Notes: generated by a model not told the origin, from the sequence alone. DNA of 8,700 nucleotides from Bacteroidia bacterium (GCA_026391235.1 JAPLDV010000674.1:1-8700); one strand, 5' to 3'. Shown: positions 1-6,741, counted from the first letter of the stretch. Translations and numbers: made by a program.

Positions 1-472
1 CGTCCGTATCATTTTCGTATCCAAAGGTTACCGCTATCTGGCACCGCTGCTGGGTTTTTTCGAGGTGTTCATCTGGCTGATGGCCATGACCAAAATCCTG
101 CAGAACCTTGACCGGTGGTATTATTACCTGGCCTATTGCGGAGGATTTGCTACGGGAAATTTTATCGGGATTATCCTCGAGGAAAGTATCGCTATTGGCT
201 ATGCCGCTATCCGGGTGATCAGCCGGGTCCCTGCTGACGAGCTGATCAAACAGCTTCAGGATGCCGGATACGGAGTCACCTTCCACACCGCACAGGGCAG
301 TACCGGAACCGTTGATGTGGTTTACACCATCCTTAAACGGTCGGAGCTTCCGCAAATGATAGCCCTGATCAATCAATTCAATCCCAAGGCCTTTTATACG
401 GTAGAGGAGGTGAAAGCGGTGAACGAAGGTATTCACCGGTACAGGAATTATACTCGGCTGGCGCCTCGCTAA
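1..472 (+). CDS. UPF0316 family membrane protein (DUF5698 plus DUF2179), 5' end missing
   Basis: The frame is open from the first base (first full codon at 2) and gives 156 residues to the TAA at 470-472; the true start lies before the window. The N-terminal part seen, with RIIFVSKG and YLAPLLGFFEVFIWL, followed by GGFATGNFIGI, matches the hydrophobic DUF5698 part of UPF0316 proteins. The second half (about residues 70-145: RVISRVPADELIKQL, AGYGVT, FNPKAFYTVEEV) matches the soluble C-terminal DUF2179 domain. At least two membrane segments are visible, so it is an inner-membrane protein; the family's function is unknown to me. The last codons, RLAPR and stop, come from sequence resembling the repeat array that begins here, so the native tail may have been replaced. 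It converges on the downstream peptidase gene with the array between them. Confidence 0.85.
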   Translation, partial: VRIIFVSKGYRYLAPLLGFFEVFIWLMAMTKILQNLDRWYYYLAYCGGFATGNFIGIILEESIAIGYAAIRVISRVPADELIKQLQDAGYGVTFHTAQGSTGTVDVVYTILKRSELPQMIALINQFNPKAFYTVEEVKAVNEGIHRYRNYTRLAPR

Positions 473-748
473 ATGGTTCGATTCGCTCACTAATTGGCTC
501 CCTTCGGTCGCTAATTATGCTCCGCTTCGCTCCGCTAATTATGCTCCCTTCGGTCGCTAAATAAGCTCTGAGGTAAACCCTTAGCGAGGCGATAGCCGAG
601 CATAATTAGCGACCGAAGGGAGCATAATTAGTGAGCGAAGCGAACCATTTAGTGAGCGAAGCGAACCATTTAGTGAGCGTCAGCGAACCATTTAGTGAGC
701 GAAGCGAACCAATTAGCGAGCCTCAGCGAGCATAATTAGCGAGCCTCA
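461..748. repeat. Intergenic repeat array A, two inverted arms of 21-24 bp units
   Basis: About 13 related units lie head to tail. Units left of the centre (461-561) read in one orientation, such as CTCCCTTCGGTCGCTAATTA; units right of it (about 601-748) read as the reverse complement, typified by TTAGTGAGCGAAGCGAAC, present exactly at 628-645 and twice more in this array. Unit variants differ mainly in the middle (GCGAAGCG, CCGAAGGG, GCCTCAGCG). There are no unique spacers. A transcript of either strand could fold the two arms into one long hairpin. The array fills the gap between convergent genes and runs into both coding ends, which makes a bidirectional terminator or 3' mRNA structure a reasonable but unproven inference. 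Confidence 0.9.
562..647 (-). repeat. Composite repeat element, copy 1 (inverted relative to copy 2)
   Basis: The reverse complement of this 86-nt stretch matches 2865-2950 at 83 of 86 positions without gaps by manual alignment. It contains a TTAGTGAGCGAAGCGAAC unit, a CCGAAGGG-type unit, and a 39-nt centre (562-600) that is not a simple unit and differs at 2 positions between copies. The centre includes CTCTGAGGTAAACCC. This is far more conserved than the surrounding units, which suggests recent copying, gene conversion, or selection on the centre. Confidence 0.9.
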
Positions 749-2813
749 CCAGCCCAGCTGCCTTCAGTACCTCGATATAATCCATAATCGCCTGCAAATC
801 AGATTCTCTTGATGATTGTGTATCGAGCAGGTGTTTGATCTGTAAAGCATTATGTTTGCCATTGCAGAGCCGTTCCAGCTCAGTCTTATCTGAGATATTG
901 CTATAGATAGCGGTGGTTTGTTCGCGCGTTAGTTCAGGCATGAATTCCGAATATCCGCCAAAACCTTTTTCTCTTACTTTTGAGGTGGGTACCGGGATAA
1001 CCGCCATAGCCTTTTTCTCCTGGTCGGTGGGTTTCAATGTAACGGGTGATACTCCCAGAGTGGCTGCCATTTTTTTCATTTCCTGATCTATAACGGCTTG
1101 CTGAGCTTCGGCAATCTTGCGAAGTTGAGCAGTTTGAACAGCAACGGCAGCCTGAAGCTGGGCATCTGCCGGGGCTAATTCCAATGAAGATTCTATCGTT
1201 TCAACCTCATTGATCATCGCTCCATCAATATAGCCCCTGACCTTTTTATACACCGTAGCCAGGTTATCGGCAGAAACCTTGGATAGTTCATCCAGCCCGC
1301 GGGCTGATTGGTGCCCCAAACGACGGACTCCATTGGAGAATACTTCGCCAGCGATTTTTCCGGCCATACCGGCATCCGCATTGGCTATTGTATAAGCCGA
1401 AGCAGCTGTAATCACGGATACTCTCTTCAATTGGGTTGGATCGCATTTGTCAGCCACATCTTCGGATGTGTGATAGAACTGATCGGGCCAGGTGATCATC
1501 ATGATTCCCGGTACCCCGACTCCCCAATCATTGAAAACTTCGTGATCCGATCCGCCGAAATGAGTTTCGATGTTATAATAGAAGGGGTCATCAGATCCCG
1601 ATGGAGCAACAATCCGGTTCAGGTATCCGCTCCAGATGGTTATCATTGTGCGATTGGTTTCACCTACATAACGGAAGTAGTTTTCAACCACATCATTAAT
1701 ATAATGCGGGTTACCGAAAGTGGTCCGTTCGAGGTTGAAGAACGACTGGCTTTTGCTCAACCAGAGCCCGACCATATCCAGATTGATGTTGCAAAGGGTT
1801 TTCTCCATGATGTCCTTGTGAGCCTGAACCCACGGGATCGATCCGGAGAATTCAGGAATAAAAATGAAACGCATGCTGCGTGCCGGTCGGGGTAAGCGGC
1901 CTTCTTCAAACATCGTGTTGAACATGCGGGCAACTTCCAGGATTACTGCGCACCCTGAAATGTCATCGTTACCACCTTGCTTCAGATAGCCTTCAAAAAG
2001 GTGGGCTGAGAAAATCACTTCTCCGGCATTGGGATCGGTGCCCGGAATAACACAGGTGGGCACCTGAAGATCAGTTATTTCCTTTGATGTTTTAACAAGC
2101 GCATGAACCCTGATCTTTTCATTGCGCATGAGCCGGTCGCGCAGCAGATATCCCTCGCGTGGCGGCATCATGAAAGCAAAACCTAATTTCTGGCCAGGTT
2201 CACCCCAAAGCCCGGTCCATGGCATCTGAGTAGGATCGTATAACGGCCTTGGGGAACTGAATGAAATGGTTCCCAGGGCTCCGGATTTCTGAACCAACCG
2301 GGCCACAGATCCGGGATCTCCGTAAGTGACAACGATCTTGTCTTTTACATCGTTCTTTTCAAAATCTGACTGACGGCCATTTTCCACCCAAACCAGCTCC
2401 GCTTCCACATCGGCATCCTCGCTACCGGATACGAGCATCACACGCATATCGTCATAGTCGGCCAGTTTTTTTCGCTGCGGCGACACTTCCCACAACTCCC
2501 CACGGATCCCGTTCCATCCTGGCTGCGTATTTGGAAAACGCTCCAATTGGGCCGTTTTAATACCATATTCCTTAAGCTTGTCCATAATATACTGTGTTTC
2601 AAACAGCGTGGTTGTCAACTCCTCAGACGTCCGGGCACGGGTGTATCCGCCCATCTCCACGATATGGTTATAGGCGGTTTCACCGGATGCCTCACCGATG
2701 ATCTCCTCCATCATCTTCTGATTCAGTAATGTCCACTGATAATACGAAGTGATCTGGGTGTTGGCTCCCAATGCAACAAGGACGAAAAGTCCGGCAAGAA
2801 TTAGTTTTTTCAT
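723..2813 (-). CDS. Exported M28-like zinc aminopeptidase with PA-like insert, paralogue 1
   Basis: 696 residues with an N-terminal signal peptide (about 1-20, MKKLILAGLFVLVALGA), so it acts in the periplasm or outside the cell. Order: N-terminal region; PA-like insert (about 135-190); M28-type catalytic domain (about 250-480); a helical, possibly coiled-coil stretch (about 535-605); and a C-terminal winged-helix-like segment (about 625-690, LERLCNGKHNALQIK then LKAAGLVR). Candidate zinc and catalytic residues are His271 (SAH), Asp283 (GGNDDISG), Glu321 (PEFSG), Asp346 (NINLDMVG) and His448 (YHTSED), plus a SDHEVF motif at 422-427. The Glu-Glu pair of classical M28 enzymes is reduced to one Glu, next to Phe322, so activity is likely but not certain; it may belong near the DUF4910 group. 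The ATG follows an A-rich leader without a Shine-Dalgarno sequence and gives a good signal peptide. The last seven residues, RLANYAR, and the stop are repeat-derived. Physiological substrate is unknown. Confidence 0.85.
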   Translation of the reverse strand: MKKLILAGLFVLVALGANTQITSYYQWTLLNQKMMEEIIGEASGETAYNHIVEMGGYTRARTSEELTTTLFETQYIMDKLKEYGIKTAQLERFPNTQPGWNGIRGELWEVSPQRKKLADYDDMRVMLVSGSEDADVEAELVWVENGRQSDFEKNDVKDKIVVTYGDPGSVARLVQKSGALGTISFSSPRPLYDPTQMPWTGLWGEPGQKLGFAFMMPPREGYLLRDRLMRNEKIRVHALVKTSKEITDLQVPTCVIPGTDPNAGEVIFSAHLFEGYLKQGGNDDISGCAVILEVARMFNTMFEEGRLPRPARSMRFIFIPEFSGSIPWVQAHKDIMEKTLCNINLDMVGLWLSKSQSFFNLERTTFGNPHYINDVVENYFRYVGETNRTMITIWSGYLNRIVAPSGSDDPFYYNIETHFGGSDHEVFNDWGVGVPGIMMITWPDQFYHTSEDVADKCDPTQLKRVSVITAASAYTIANADAGMAGKIAGEVFSNGVRRLGHQSARGLDELSKVSADNLATVYKKVRGYIDGAMINEVETIESSLELAPADAQLQAAVAVQTAQLRKIAEAQQAVIDQEMKKMAATLGVSPVTLKPTDQEKKAMAVIPVPTSKVREKGFGGYSEFMPELTREQTTAIYSNISDKTELERLCNGKHNALQIKHLLDTQSSRESDLQAIMDYIEVLKAAGLVRLANYAR

Positions 2814-2829
2814 AGGTTTGTTTTTTCTT

Positions 2830-2837
2830 CAAATATA
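2830..2837 (-). promoter_or_regulatory. Putative Bacteroidota -7 box for peptidase paralogue 1
   Basis: On the minus strand this reads TATATTTG, a perfect match to the Bacteroidota -7 consensus TAnnTTTG, 16 nt before the ATG of the peptidase. A -33 TTTG cannot be found; that position falls inside the last unit of repeat array B. It would let this gene be expressed separately from the upstream paralogue. Confidence 0.45.
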
Positions 2838-2864
2838 TGTAATTGGTTCGCTCCGCTCACTGAT

Positions 2865-2950
2865 TGGTTCGCTTCGCTCACTAATTATGCTCCCTTCGGT
2901 CGCTAATTGTGCTCGGATATCGCCTCGCTAAGGGTTTCCCTCAGAGCTTA
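2865..2950 (+). repeat. Composite repeat element, copy 2
   Basis: This is the partner of the 86-nt stretch at 562-647 in inverted orientation, with three mismatches. The 39-nt centre is 2912-2950 and contains TCGCCTCGCTAAGGGTTT. Within it AGGG-TTT-CCCT can form a small hairpin; the other copy has a mismatch there. Together the two copies form an inverted pair about 2.2 kb apart around peptidase paralogue 1. Confidence 0.9.
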
Positions 2951-2954
2951 ATCA

Positions 2955-2969
2955 GCGCCCGCAGGGCGC
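2955..2969. repeat. Perfect 6-bp stem hairpin inside array B
   Basis: GCGCCC, a GCA loop and GGGCGC form a perfect GC-only stem. It occupies the place of a normal repeat unit next to the centre of array B and has no counterpart in array A. No T-tract follows on either strand, so it is not a classical intrinsic terminator. Confidence 0.7.
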
Positions 2970-3078
2970 ACAATTAGCGCGAAGCGCATAATTAGCGGAG
3001 CGAAGCGAAGCATAATTAGTGAGCGAAGCGAACCAATCAGTGAGCGGAGCGAACCAATTAGTGAGCGAAGCGAACCAA

Positions 3079-5187
3079 TCAGCGAGCGCCGGCGAGCCTA
3101 ATTAACCCTGCGGTTTTCAGTACGTCAATGTAATCCAAAATTGCCTTGAGTGACGATTCTTTTGCATATTGTGTGTCGAGCATCTGCTTGATCTGTATTG
3201 CATTATGCTTTCCGTTGCACAAACGTTCAAGCTCGCTGGCATTGGCAATATCCCGGTAGGTCGAAGTCATTTGCTCACGGCTCAACTGAGGCATAAACTG
3301 GCGGTACCCACCATAGCCGGCCTCTTTCACCTTTGCCGTAGTAACCGGAATGACCGTCAAAGCTTTTTTCTCGAGTTCATCAGGTTTTAATGCAACCACC
3401 GGAACAGCCAGTTTAGAGGCAAGCTGTTTCATTTCCTGGTCGAGAACCAGCAACTGCCCCTCTGCAAGTTTTTTTAGCTGTGCCGTTTGAAGAGCAACTG
3501 TAGCAATCAGATTGGCATCTTTTGGTGCCAGCTCGAGAGTTGTTTCAATGGTCTCCGTTTCATTCAGCAAAGCTCCTTCGATGTATCCACGGATCTTTTT
3601 ATAACCGGAAGGCAGGTTTTCAGACTTCAGCTTAGAGAGTTCATCGATCGATCTTCCCTGCTGCATTCCCAGGCGGCGGATTGAGTTGGAAAATACCTCA
3701 CCTGCAATTTTTCCAGCCATACCGGCATCGGCAGCTGCAATCGTATAAGCCGATGCGGCCCCGATCACACAACAGCGCTTTAGCTGAGTGGGGTCGAGCT
3801 TATTCGACAGATCCTGTGAGGTGTGATAATAGAGATCCGGCCAGGTGATCATCATCACAGCCGGTACCCCAACTGCCCAATCGTTGAATACTTCATGGTC
3901 GGAGGCACCGTAGTGACCCTCGATAGCATAATAAAATGGCTCATCGGAACCTGACGGAGCCACGATCCGGTTCAGATAACCTTCGCGGCCGGAAAGTACC
4001 AGGCTTGTGCGGTTGGTCTCCCCAACATAACGGAAGTAATTCTCCATCACATCATTGATATAGTGAGCATTACTGAAAGTTGTGCGCTCAAGGTTGAAAA
4101 ACGACTGGCTCTGGCTCAGAAGGATCCCGACCATGTCGAGGTTGATGTTGCACAATGTCTTTTCCATGATATCCTTATGGGCATTTACCCACGGACCGGT
4201 TCCCGAAAATTCGGGAACCCAGATAAACCGGATACTACGGGCAGGGCGGGGCAGACGGCCATCGGTATACATGGTATTCAGCATCCGGGCCATCTCGAGC
4301 AGGCAGGCGCCGCCTGAAAGGTCATCATTGGCACCCTGCTTGATAAATCCTTCAAAAATGTGAGCGGAGAAAATTACTTCACCTGCGTTAGCATCGGTAC
4401 CCGGAAGGACACAAGTAGGTACTTGCAGATCAACATTTTCCACGGTTGACTTAACAGTAGCATGCACCCGGATCTTCTCTCCGCGCGTGAGCCTGTCGCG
4501 AAGGTAATACCCTTCTCTCGGTGGCATCTGGAATGCAAATCCTTTTGCTTCGCCTCCTCCCCGCCCACCCAGGCTTGAATAGGGCATCTGGATCGGATCA
4601 GCGAGAGGCCGGGGTGAGTTGAAGGATAAAATTCCAATAGCACCGTTTTTATTGATCAGTGATGAAACCTGACCGGGACTGGCGTAAGTGACCACCACTT
4701 TTCCGGCAACGGCAAGCGTGTCATAATCCCCCTTCCGTCCATCGGCAATCCAGATGAGCTCTGCCTCCACATCGGCATTCTGACTGCCGGAAGCCAGCAT
4801 TGCTGCCTGATCTTTGTAATCGGCCAGTTTTTTCATTCCGGGCGAAACTTCCCACAATTCTCCGCTGATCCCGTCCCATGTGGGTTTCATATCACCAAAT
4901 CGCTCCAGTCGTGAATCGGTGATCCCGTATTCCTTTAATTTGTCCATAATATATTGTGTTTCCCACAATACGGTTTGATATTCTTTGGATAACCGGTTCC
5001 GGGTATAGCCTCCCATTTCGATGTCATGTGCAAGGGCAGTTTCGCCCGATGCTTCGCCGATAACCAGGTCCATCAGCTTTTTATCGAGCAGGGTCCACTG
5101 GTAATGAGGAACAAACTGAGCCATGGCGCCAACGGTTAAAACAGTTAGTATCCCGGCCAGAATACAGAATTTTCGTAAGTTTTTCAT
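3079..5187 (-). CDS. Exported M28-like zinc aminopeptidase with PA-like insert, paralogue 2
   Basis: 702 residues, clearly a duplicate of the neighbouring peptidase along its whole length; the catalytic half is the most alike (shared runs such as SQSFFNLERTTF, LNRIVAPSGSD, DPTQLKR, AGKIAGEVFSN). A signal peptide (about 1-24, likely cut after AMA) predicts export. The same layout is seen: PA-like insert (about 140-195), catalytic domain (255-490), helical linker, and a winged-helix-like C-terminus (631-697). Candidate metal and catalytic residues are His276, Asp288, Glu326, Asp351 and His455, with SDHEVF at 429-434. As in paralogue 1, only one Glu (PEFSG) stands where classical M28 enzymes have two. 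It differs by a glycine-rich loop (GGRGGG, about 207-212) and a slightly longer SGREGYL loop. The tail LAGAR and stop come from repeat array B. It is probably transcribed from the divergent region at 5188-5335. Confidence 0.85.
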   Translation of the reverse strand: MKNLRKFCILAGILTVLTVGAMAQFVPHYQWTLLDKKLMDLVIGEASGETALAHDIEMGGYTRNRLSKEYQTVLWETQYIMDKLKEYGITDSRLERFGDMKPTWDGISGELWEVSPGMKKLADYKDQAAMLASGSQNADVEAELIWIADGRKGDYDTLAVAGKVVVTYASPGQVSSLINKNGAIGILSFNSPRPLADPIQMPYSSLGGRGGGEAKGFAFQMPPREGYYLRDRLTRGEKIRVHATVKSTVENVDLQVPTCVLPGTDANAGEVIFSAHIFEGFIKQGANDDLSGGACLLEMARMLNTMYTDGRLPRPARSIRFIWVPEFSGTGPWVNAHKDIMEKTLCNINLDMVGILLSQSQSFFNLERTTFSNAHYINDVMENYFRYVGETNRTSLVLSGREGYLNRIVAPSGSDEPFYYAIEGHYGASDHEVFNDWAVGVPAVMMITWPDLYYHTSQDLSNKLDPTQLKRCCVIGAASAYTIAAADAGMAGKIAGEVFSNSIRRLGMQQGRSIDELSKLKSENLPSGYKKIRGYIEGALLNETETIETTLELAPKDANLIATVALQTAQLKKLAEGQLLVLDQEMKQLASKLAVPVVALKPDELEKKALTVIPVTTAKVKEAGYGGYRQFMPQLSREQMTSTYRDIANASELERLCNGKHNAIQIKQMLDTQYAKESSLKAILDYIDVLKTAGLIRLAGAR

Positions 5188-5335
5188 GATATAGTCAGCT
5201 TAAATCAAAAAATCGGGTCAAGTTAGGAAAAGAGAAATCGTTAAGGTGGATTATTTAACTTTTTTTAAGAATAGAAATCACAACGGTTCTCCCTGCATAT
5301 TTTTCTATTTTTACCGACTCAAACTGAAATGAGAT
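5188..5335. promoter_or_regulatory. Divergent promoter region between peptidase 2 and MORN lipoprotein
   Basis: This 148-bp AT-rich gap separates two divergent genes and must hold both promoters. No perfect TAnnTTTG is found on either strand. The nearest match for the rightward gene is TATTTTTA at 5306-5313, one mismatch, 22 nt before its ATG. No repeat units of the window's family occur here. Confidence 0.35.
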
Positions 5336-5809
5336 ATGAAACAGGTACTTCCGATCATGCTTGCTGTTGCATTGTTGCTTACGGGTTGTAAGGAGAAACT
5401 TCTGCAGGAAACCACTGAAACCTGGCCGGATGGCAGTCCGCAAAAAGTATCGTTTTTCCGGGTAACAGGCGACAAGAAGGAAAAAGTGAAGGAGGTACGC
5501 TACTTTCAAAGTGGCAAGAAAGAGATGGAAGGTGAATATGCCGGTGGCAAAAAGGATGGTGCCTGGTCGAGCTGGTTTGAAAATGGCAGAAAACAGAGTG
5601 ACGGTTTTTTCAGGAACGATATGCGCAATGGCAAAGCCATTGTTTATCGCGAGAACGGCTGTAAATATTACGAGGGGACCTATTCCCTCGGAAAGCTTCA
5701 TGGCACCTGGATCACCTATGACACCGACGGCAGCCAGCTGAAAGAAACGCTCTATGAATATGACCGGAAAGTGAAGGAGATAGATTTCAAACAGGGTGCT
5801 CAGAGGTAA
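5336..5809 (+). CDS. Small lipoprotein with MORN_2-type repeats
   Basis: 157 residues. A lipoprotein signal peptide ends in the lipobox LLTGC, making Cys18 the likely lipidated residue, so the protein sits in a membrane facing the periplasm or surface. From about residue 56 come spaced repeats of about 24 residues: YFQSGKKEMEGEY...KKDGAW (56-77), WFENGRKQSDGFF...RNGKA (80-101), YRENGCKYYEGTY...LHGTW (104-125) and a shorter last copy (128-141). A degenerate one may occur at 28-41 (ETWPDGSPQK). This is the MORN_2 pattern, often labelled YwqK-family antitoxin in databases; here no toxin lies beside it and a structural or binding role is as likely. Its stop codon TAA is the first three bases of a repeat unit, and its end overlaps the convergent dehydrogenase gene by 10 bp. 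Confidence 0.85.
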   Translation: MKQVLPIMLAVALLLTGCKEKLLQETTETWPDGSPQKVSFFRVTGDKKEKVKEVRYFQSGKKEMEGEYAGGKKDGAWSSWFENGRKQSDGFFRNDMRNGKAIVYRENGCKYYEGTYSLGKLHGTWITYDTDGSQLKETLYEYDRKVKEIDFKQGAQR

Positions 5810-6741
5810 TTATGCTCGCTTCGTTCGCTAATTGGAGAGGATTTTCTGGCCTTACCTATGGCATCAGCCATGATCATGGCGTTGAGTACTTTATCCGGTG
5901 TTATTTTACCCGCCTCATGATGAATAGCTTCTCCCGGGGTGCATGACTTTTCGGCGGCAATCATCAGTTTACTCCTGGTTGGATTATTCAGCCCGATGTC
6001 TTCAAAAGTTAAAGGCAAGCCTACTTCTTTACAAAAAGAATAAACACGGTCCACTTCCTCAGGTTGTGCAGAGGTGAGCTGAAGACCCGTCAAAACACCG
6101 AAAGCCACCTTCTCTCCATGATAATACGAGTGAGTTTCCTCCAACGCGGTAAGTCCGTTATGAATGGCATGGGCCGCAGCGAGTCCGGAACTCTCAAACC
6201 CGATACCGCTGAGCAAAATGTTCGCAGCCAGGGCATCTCCCATACCAGACACCAGGAAACGGGTGGGTGCACCTGCGATAATATCCATGTCCACCAGAAC
6301 AGCCGCAGGATTCATTTTCTGGTAATATACCGCCTTAAAAACACCCTCATCGGTGTACATAACGGCACAACCGCTGCATGGTGCGTCGCTGGCGGCAATG
6401 GTGGGCACAATCACTACGGGAATTCCCGCCCTGTCAGCAGCGATCTTTGCCGTGTCAATTGTTTTTCCACCACCCATGCCAATAATGATATCCAAAGAAT
6501 CATTCCTGATAATTTGACACAAGCGGTTTATTTCCTTTTCGCAGCACTCGCCTTTAAAAAGCTCGACTTTAAACTGATCCTTGATCGAAGCAGAACCATA
6601 AACCGGAAGGATTTTTTCTTTTACCGTGGGCGATGCTAATATCATCCCCTTAATGCCTAAGGGTTTGACCAAATCCGGTAATTCATGCAAAACACCTCGT
6701 CCCTGGATATATTTCCCGGGAAAAACAGCTTTTATAAACAT
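5800..6741 (-). CDS. gldA: Glycerol dehydrogenase-like (iron/zinc ADH family), internally deleted
   Basis: 313 residues with strong GldA features: N-terminal FPGKYIQG; NAD-binding GMGGGKTIDTAK (88-99); PTIAASDAPCSG (113-124); Asp169 in SGMGDALA; His191 in AAAHAIHNGLT; His208 in YYHGEKVAFG. Family members use this Asp and these two His as zinc ligands while oxidising glycerol to dihydroxyacetone with NAD. However, GMGDALA (167-172) runs directly into ANILLSGIGFESSGL, whereas E. coli GldA, as I recall it, has about 60 residues (starting TWFEARAC and ending near ERVIE) between them. The loss is in frame, near 6225, and removes helices after the first ligand, so folding and activity are doubtful: it may be a decaying gene. 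The length (family about 365-380) agrees. The last ten residues, ISERSEHNYL, are encoded by repeat unit C. The ATG gives full family alignment at the N-terminus. Confidence 0.85.
   Translation of the reverse strand: MFIKAVFPGKYIQGRGVLHELPDLVKPLGIKGMILASPTVKEKILPVYGSASIKDQFKVELFKGECCEKEINRLCQIIRNDSLDIIIGMGGGKTIDTAKIAADRAGIPVVIVPTIAASDAPCSGCAVMYTDEGVFKAVYYQKMNPAAVLVDMDIIAGAPTRFLVSGMGDALAANILLSGIGFESSGLAAAHAIHNGLTALEETHSYYHGEKVAFGVLTGLQLTSAQPEEVDRVYSFCKEVGLPLTFEDIGLNNPTRSKLMIAAEKSCTPGEAIHHEAGKITPDKVLNAMIMADAIGKARKSSPISERSEHNYL
5807..5835. repeat. Solitary repeat unit C at a convergent gene junction
   Basis: This is a single unit of the same family as arrays A and B, with AATTA at 5808-5812 and TAATT at 5829-5833 around GCTCGCTTCGTTCGC. 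The preceding bases CTCAGAGGTAA resemble part of the 39-nt centre of the arrays (CTCAGAGCTTA), so this may be a remnant or seed of a larger element. It carries the stop of the + strand lipoprotein gene and encodes the tail of the minus strand dehydrogenase. Confidence 0.75.

Larger units (their letters stand above)
2841..3104. repeat. Intergenic repeat array B, same family as array A
   Basis: About 11 units fill the space between the two peptidase genes. Units at 2841-2911 read as GGTTCGCTTCGCTCACTAA; units from about 2951 to 3104 read as the reverse complement, with exact TTAGTGAGCGAAGCGAAC copies near 3017 and 3059. Variants include GCGCGAAGCGC and a perfect short palindrome. The array has the same plan as array A (arm, 39-nt centre, inverted arm) but in the opposite orientation. 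It overlaps the last codons of the upstream peptidase and stops just short of the -7 box of the next gene. Unlike array A it lies between co-directional genes. Confidence 0.9.

Noticed and set aside
461..748. CRISPR-like array
   Set aside because: Units follow each other directly with no unique spacers, their orientation reverses in the middle, and no cas genes are present.
1308..1895. 195-residue open frame on the + strand
   Set aside because: It lies wholly antisense within the conserved catalytic region of peptidase 1, has no recognisable domain, and is a shadow of that gene.
2749..2931. Small open frame encoding GSLRSLI-type repeats
   Set aside because: It starts antisense to the peptidase signal peptide and is mostly translation of the repeat array; no start signal or family match.
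562..2950. Composite transposon carrying the peptidase gene
   Set aside because: No transposase gene and no target-site duplication are visible, and a third related unit lies at an unrelated junction, so a dispersed repeat family explains the data better.
5255..5701. 148-residue open frame on the minus strand
   Set aside because: It is antisense to the MORN_2 lipoprotein, which has a clear signal peptide and repeat periodicity.
5336..5809. Antitoxin of a toxin-antitoxin pair
   Set aside because: MORN_2 proteins are often labelled YwqK-type antitoxins, but this one is an exported lipoprotein with no toxin-like gene beside it.
6064..6639. 191-residue open frame on the + strand
   Set aside because: It is antisense to the dehydrogenase gene, whose family motifs are unmistakable in the other strand.
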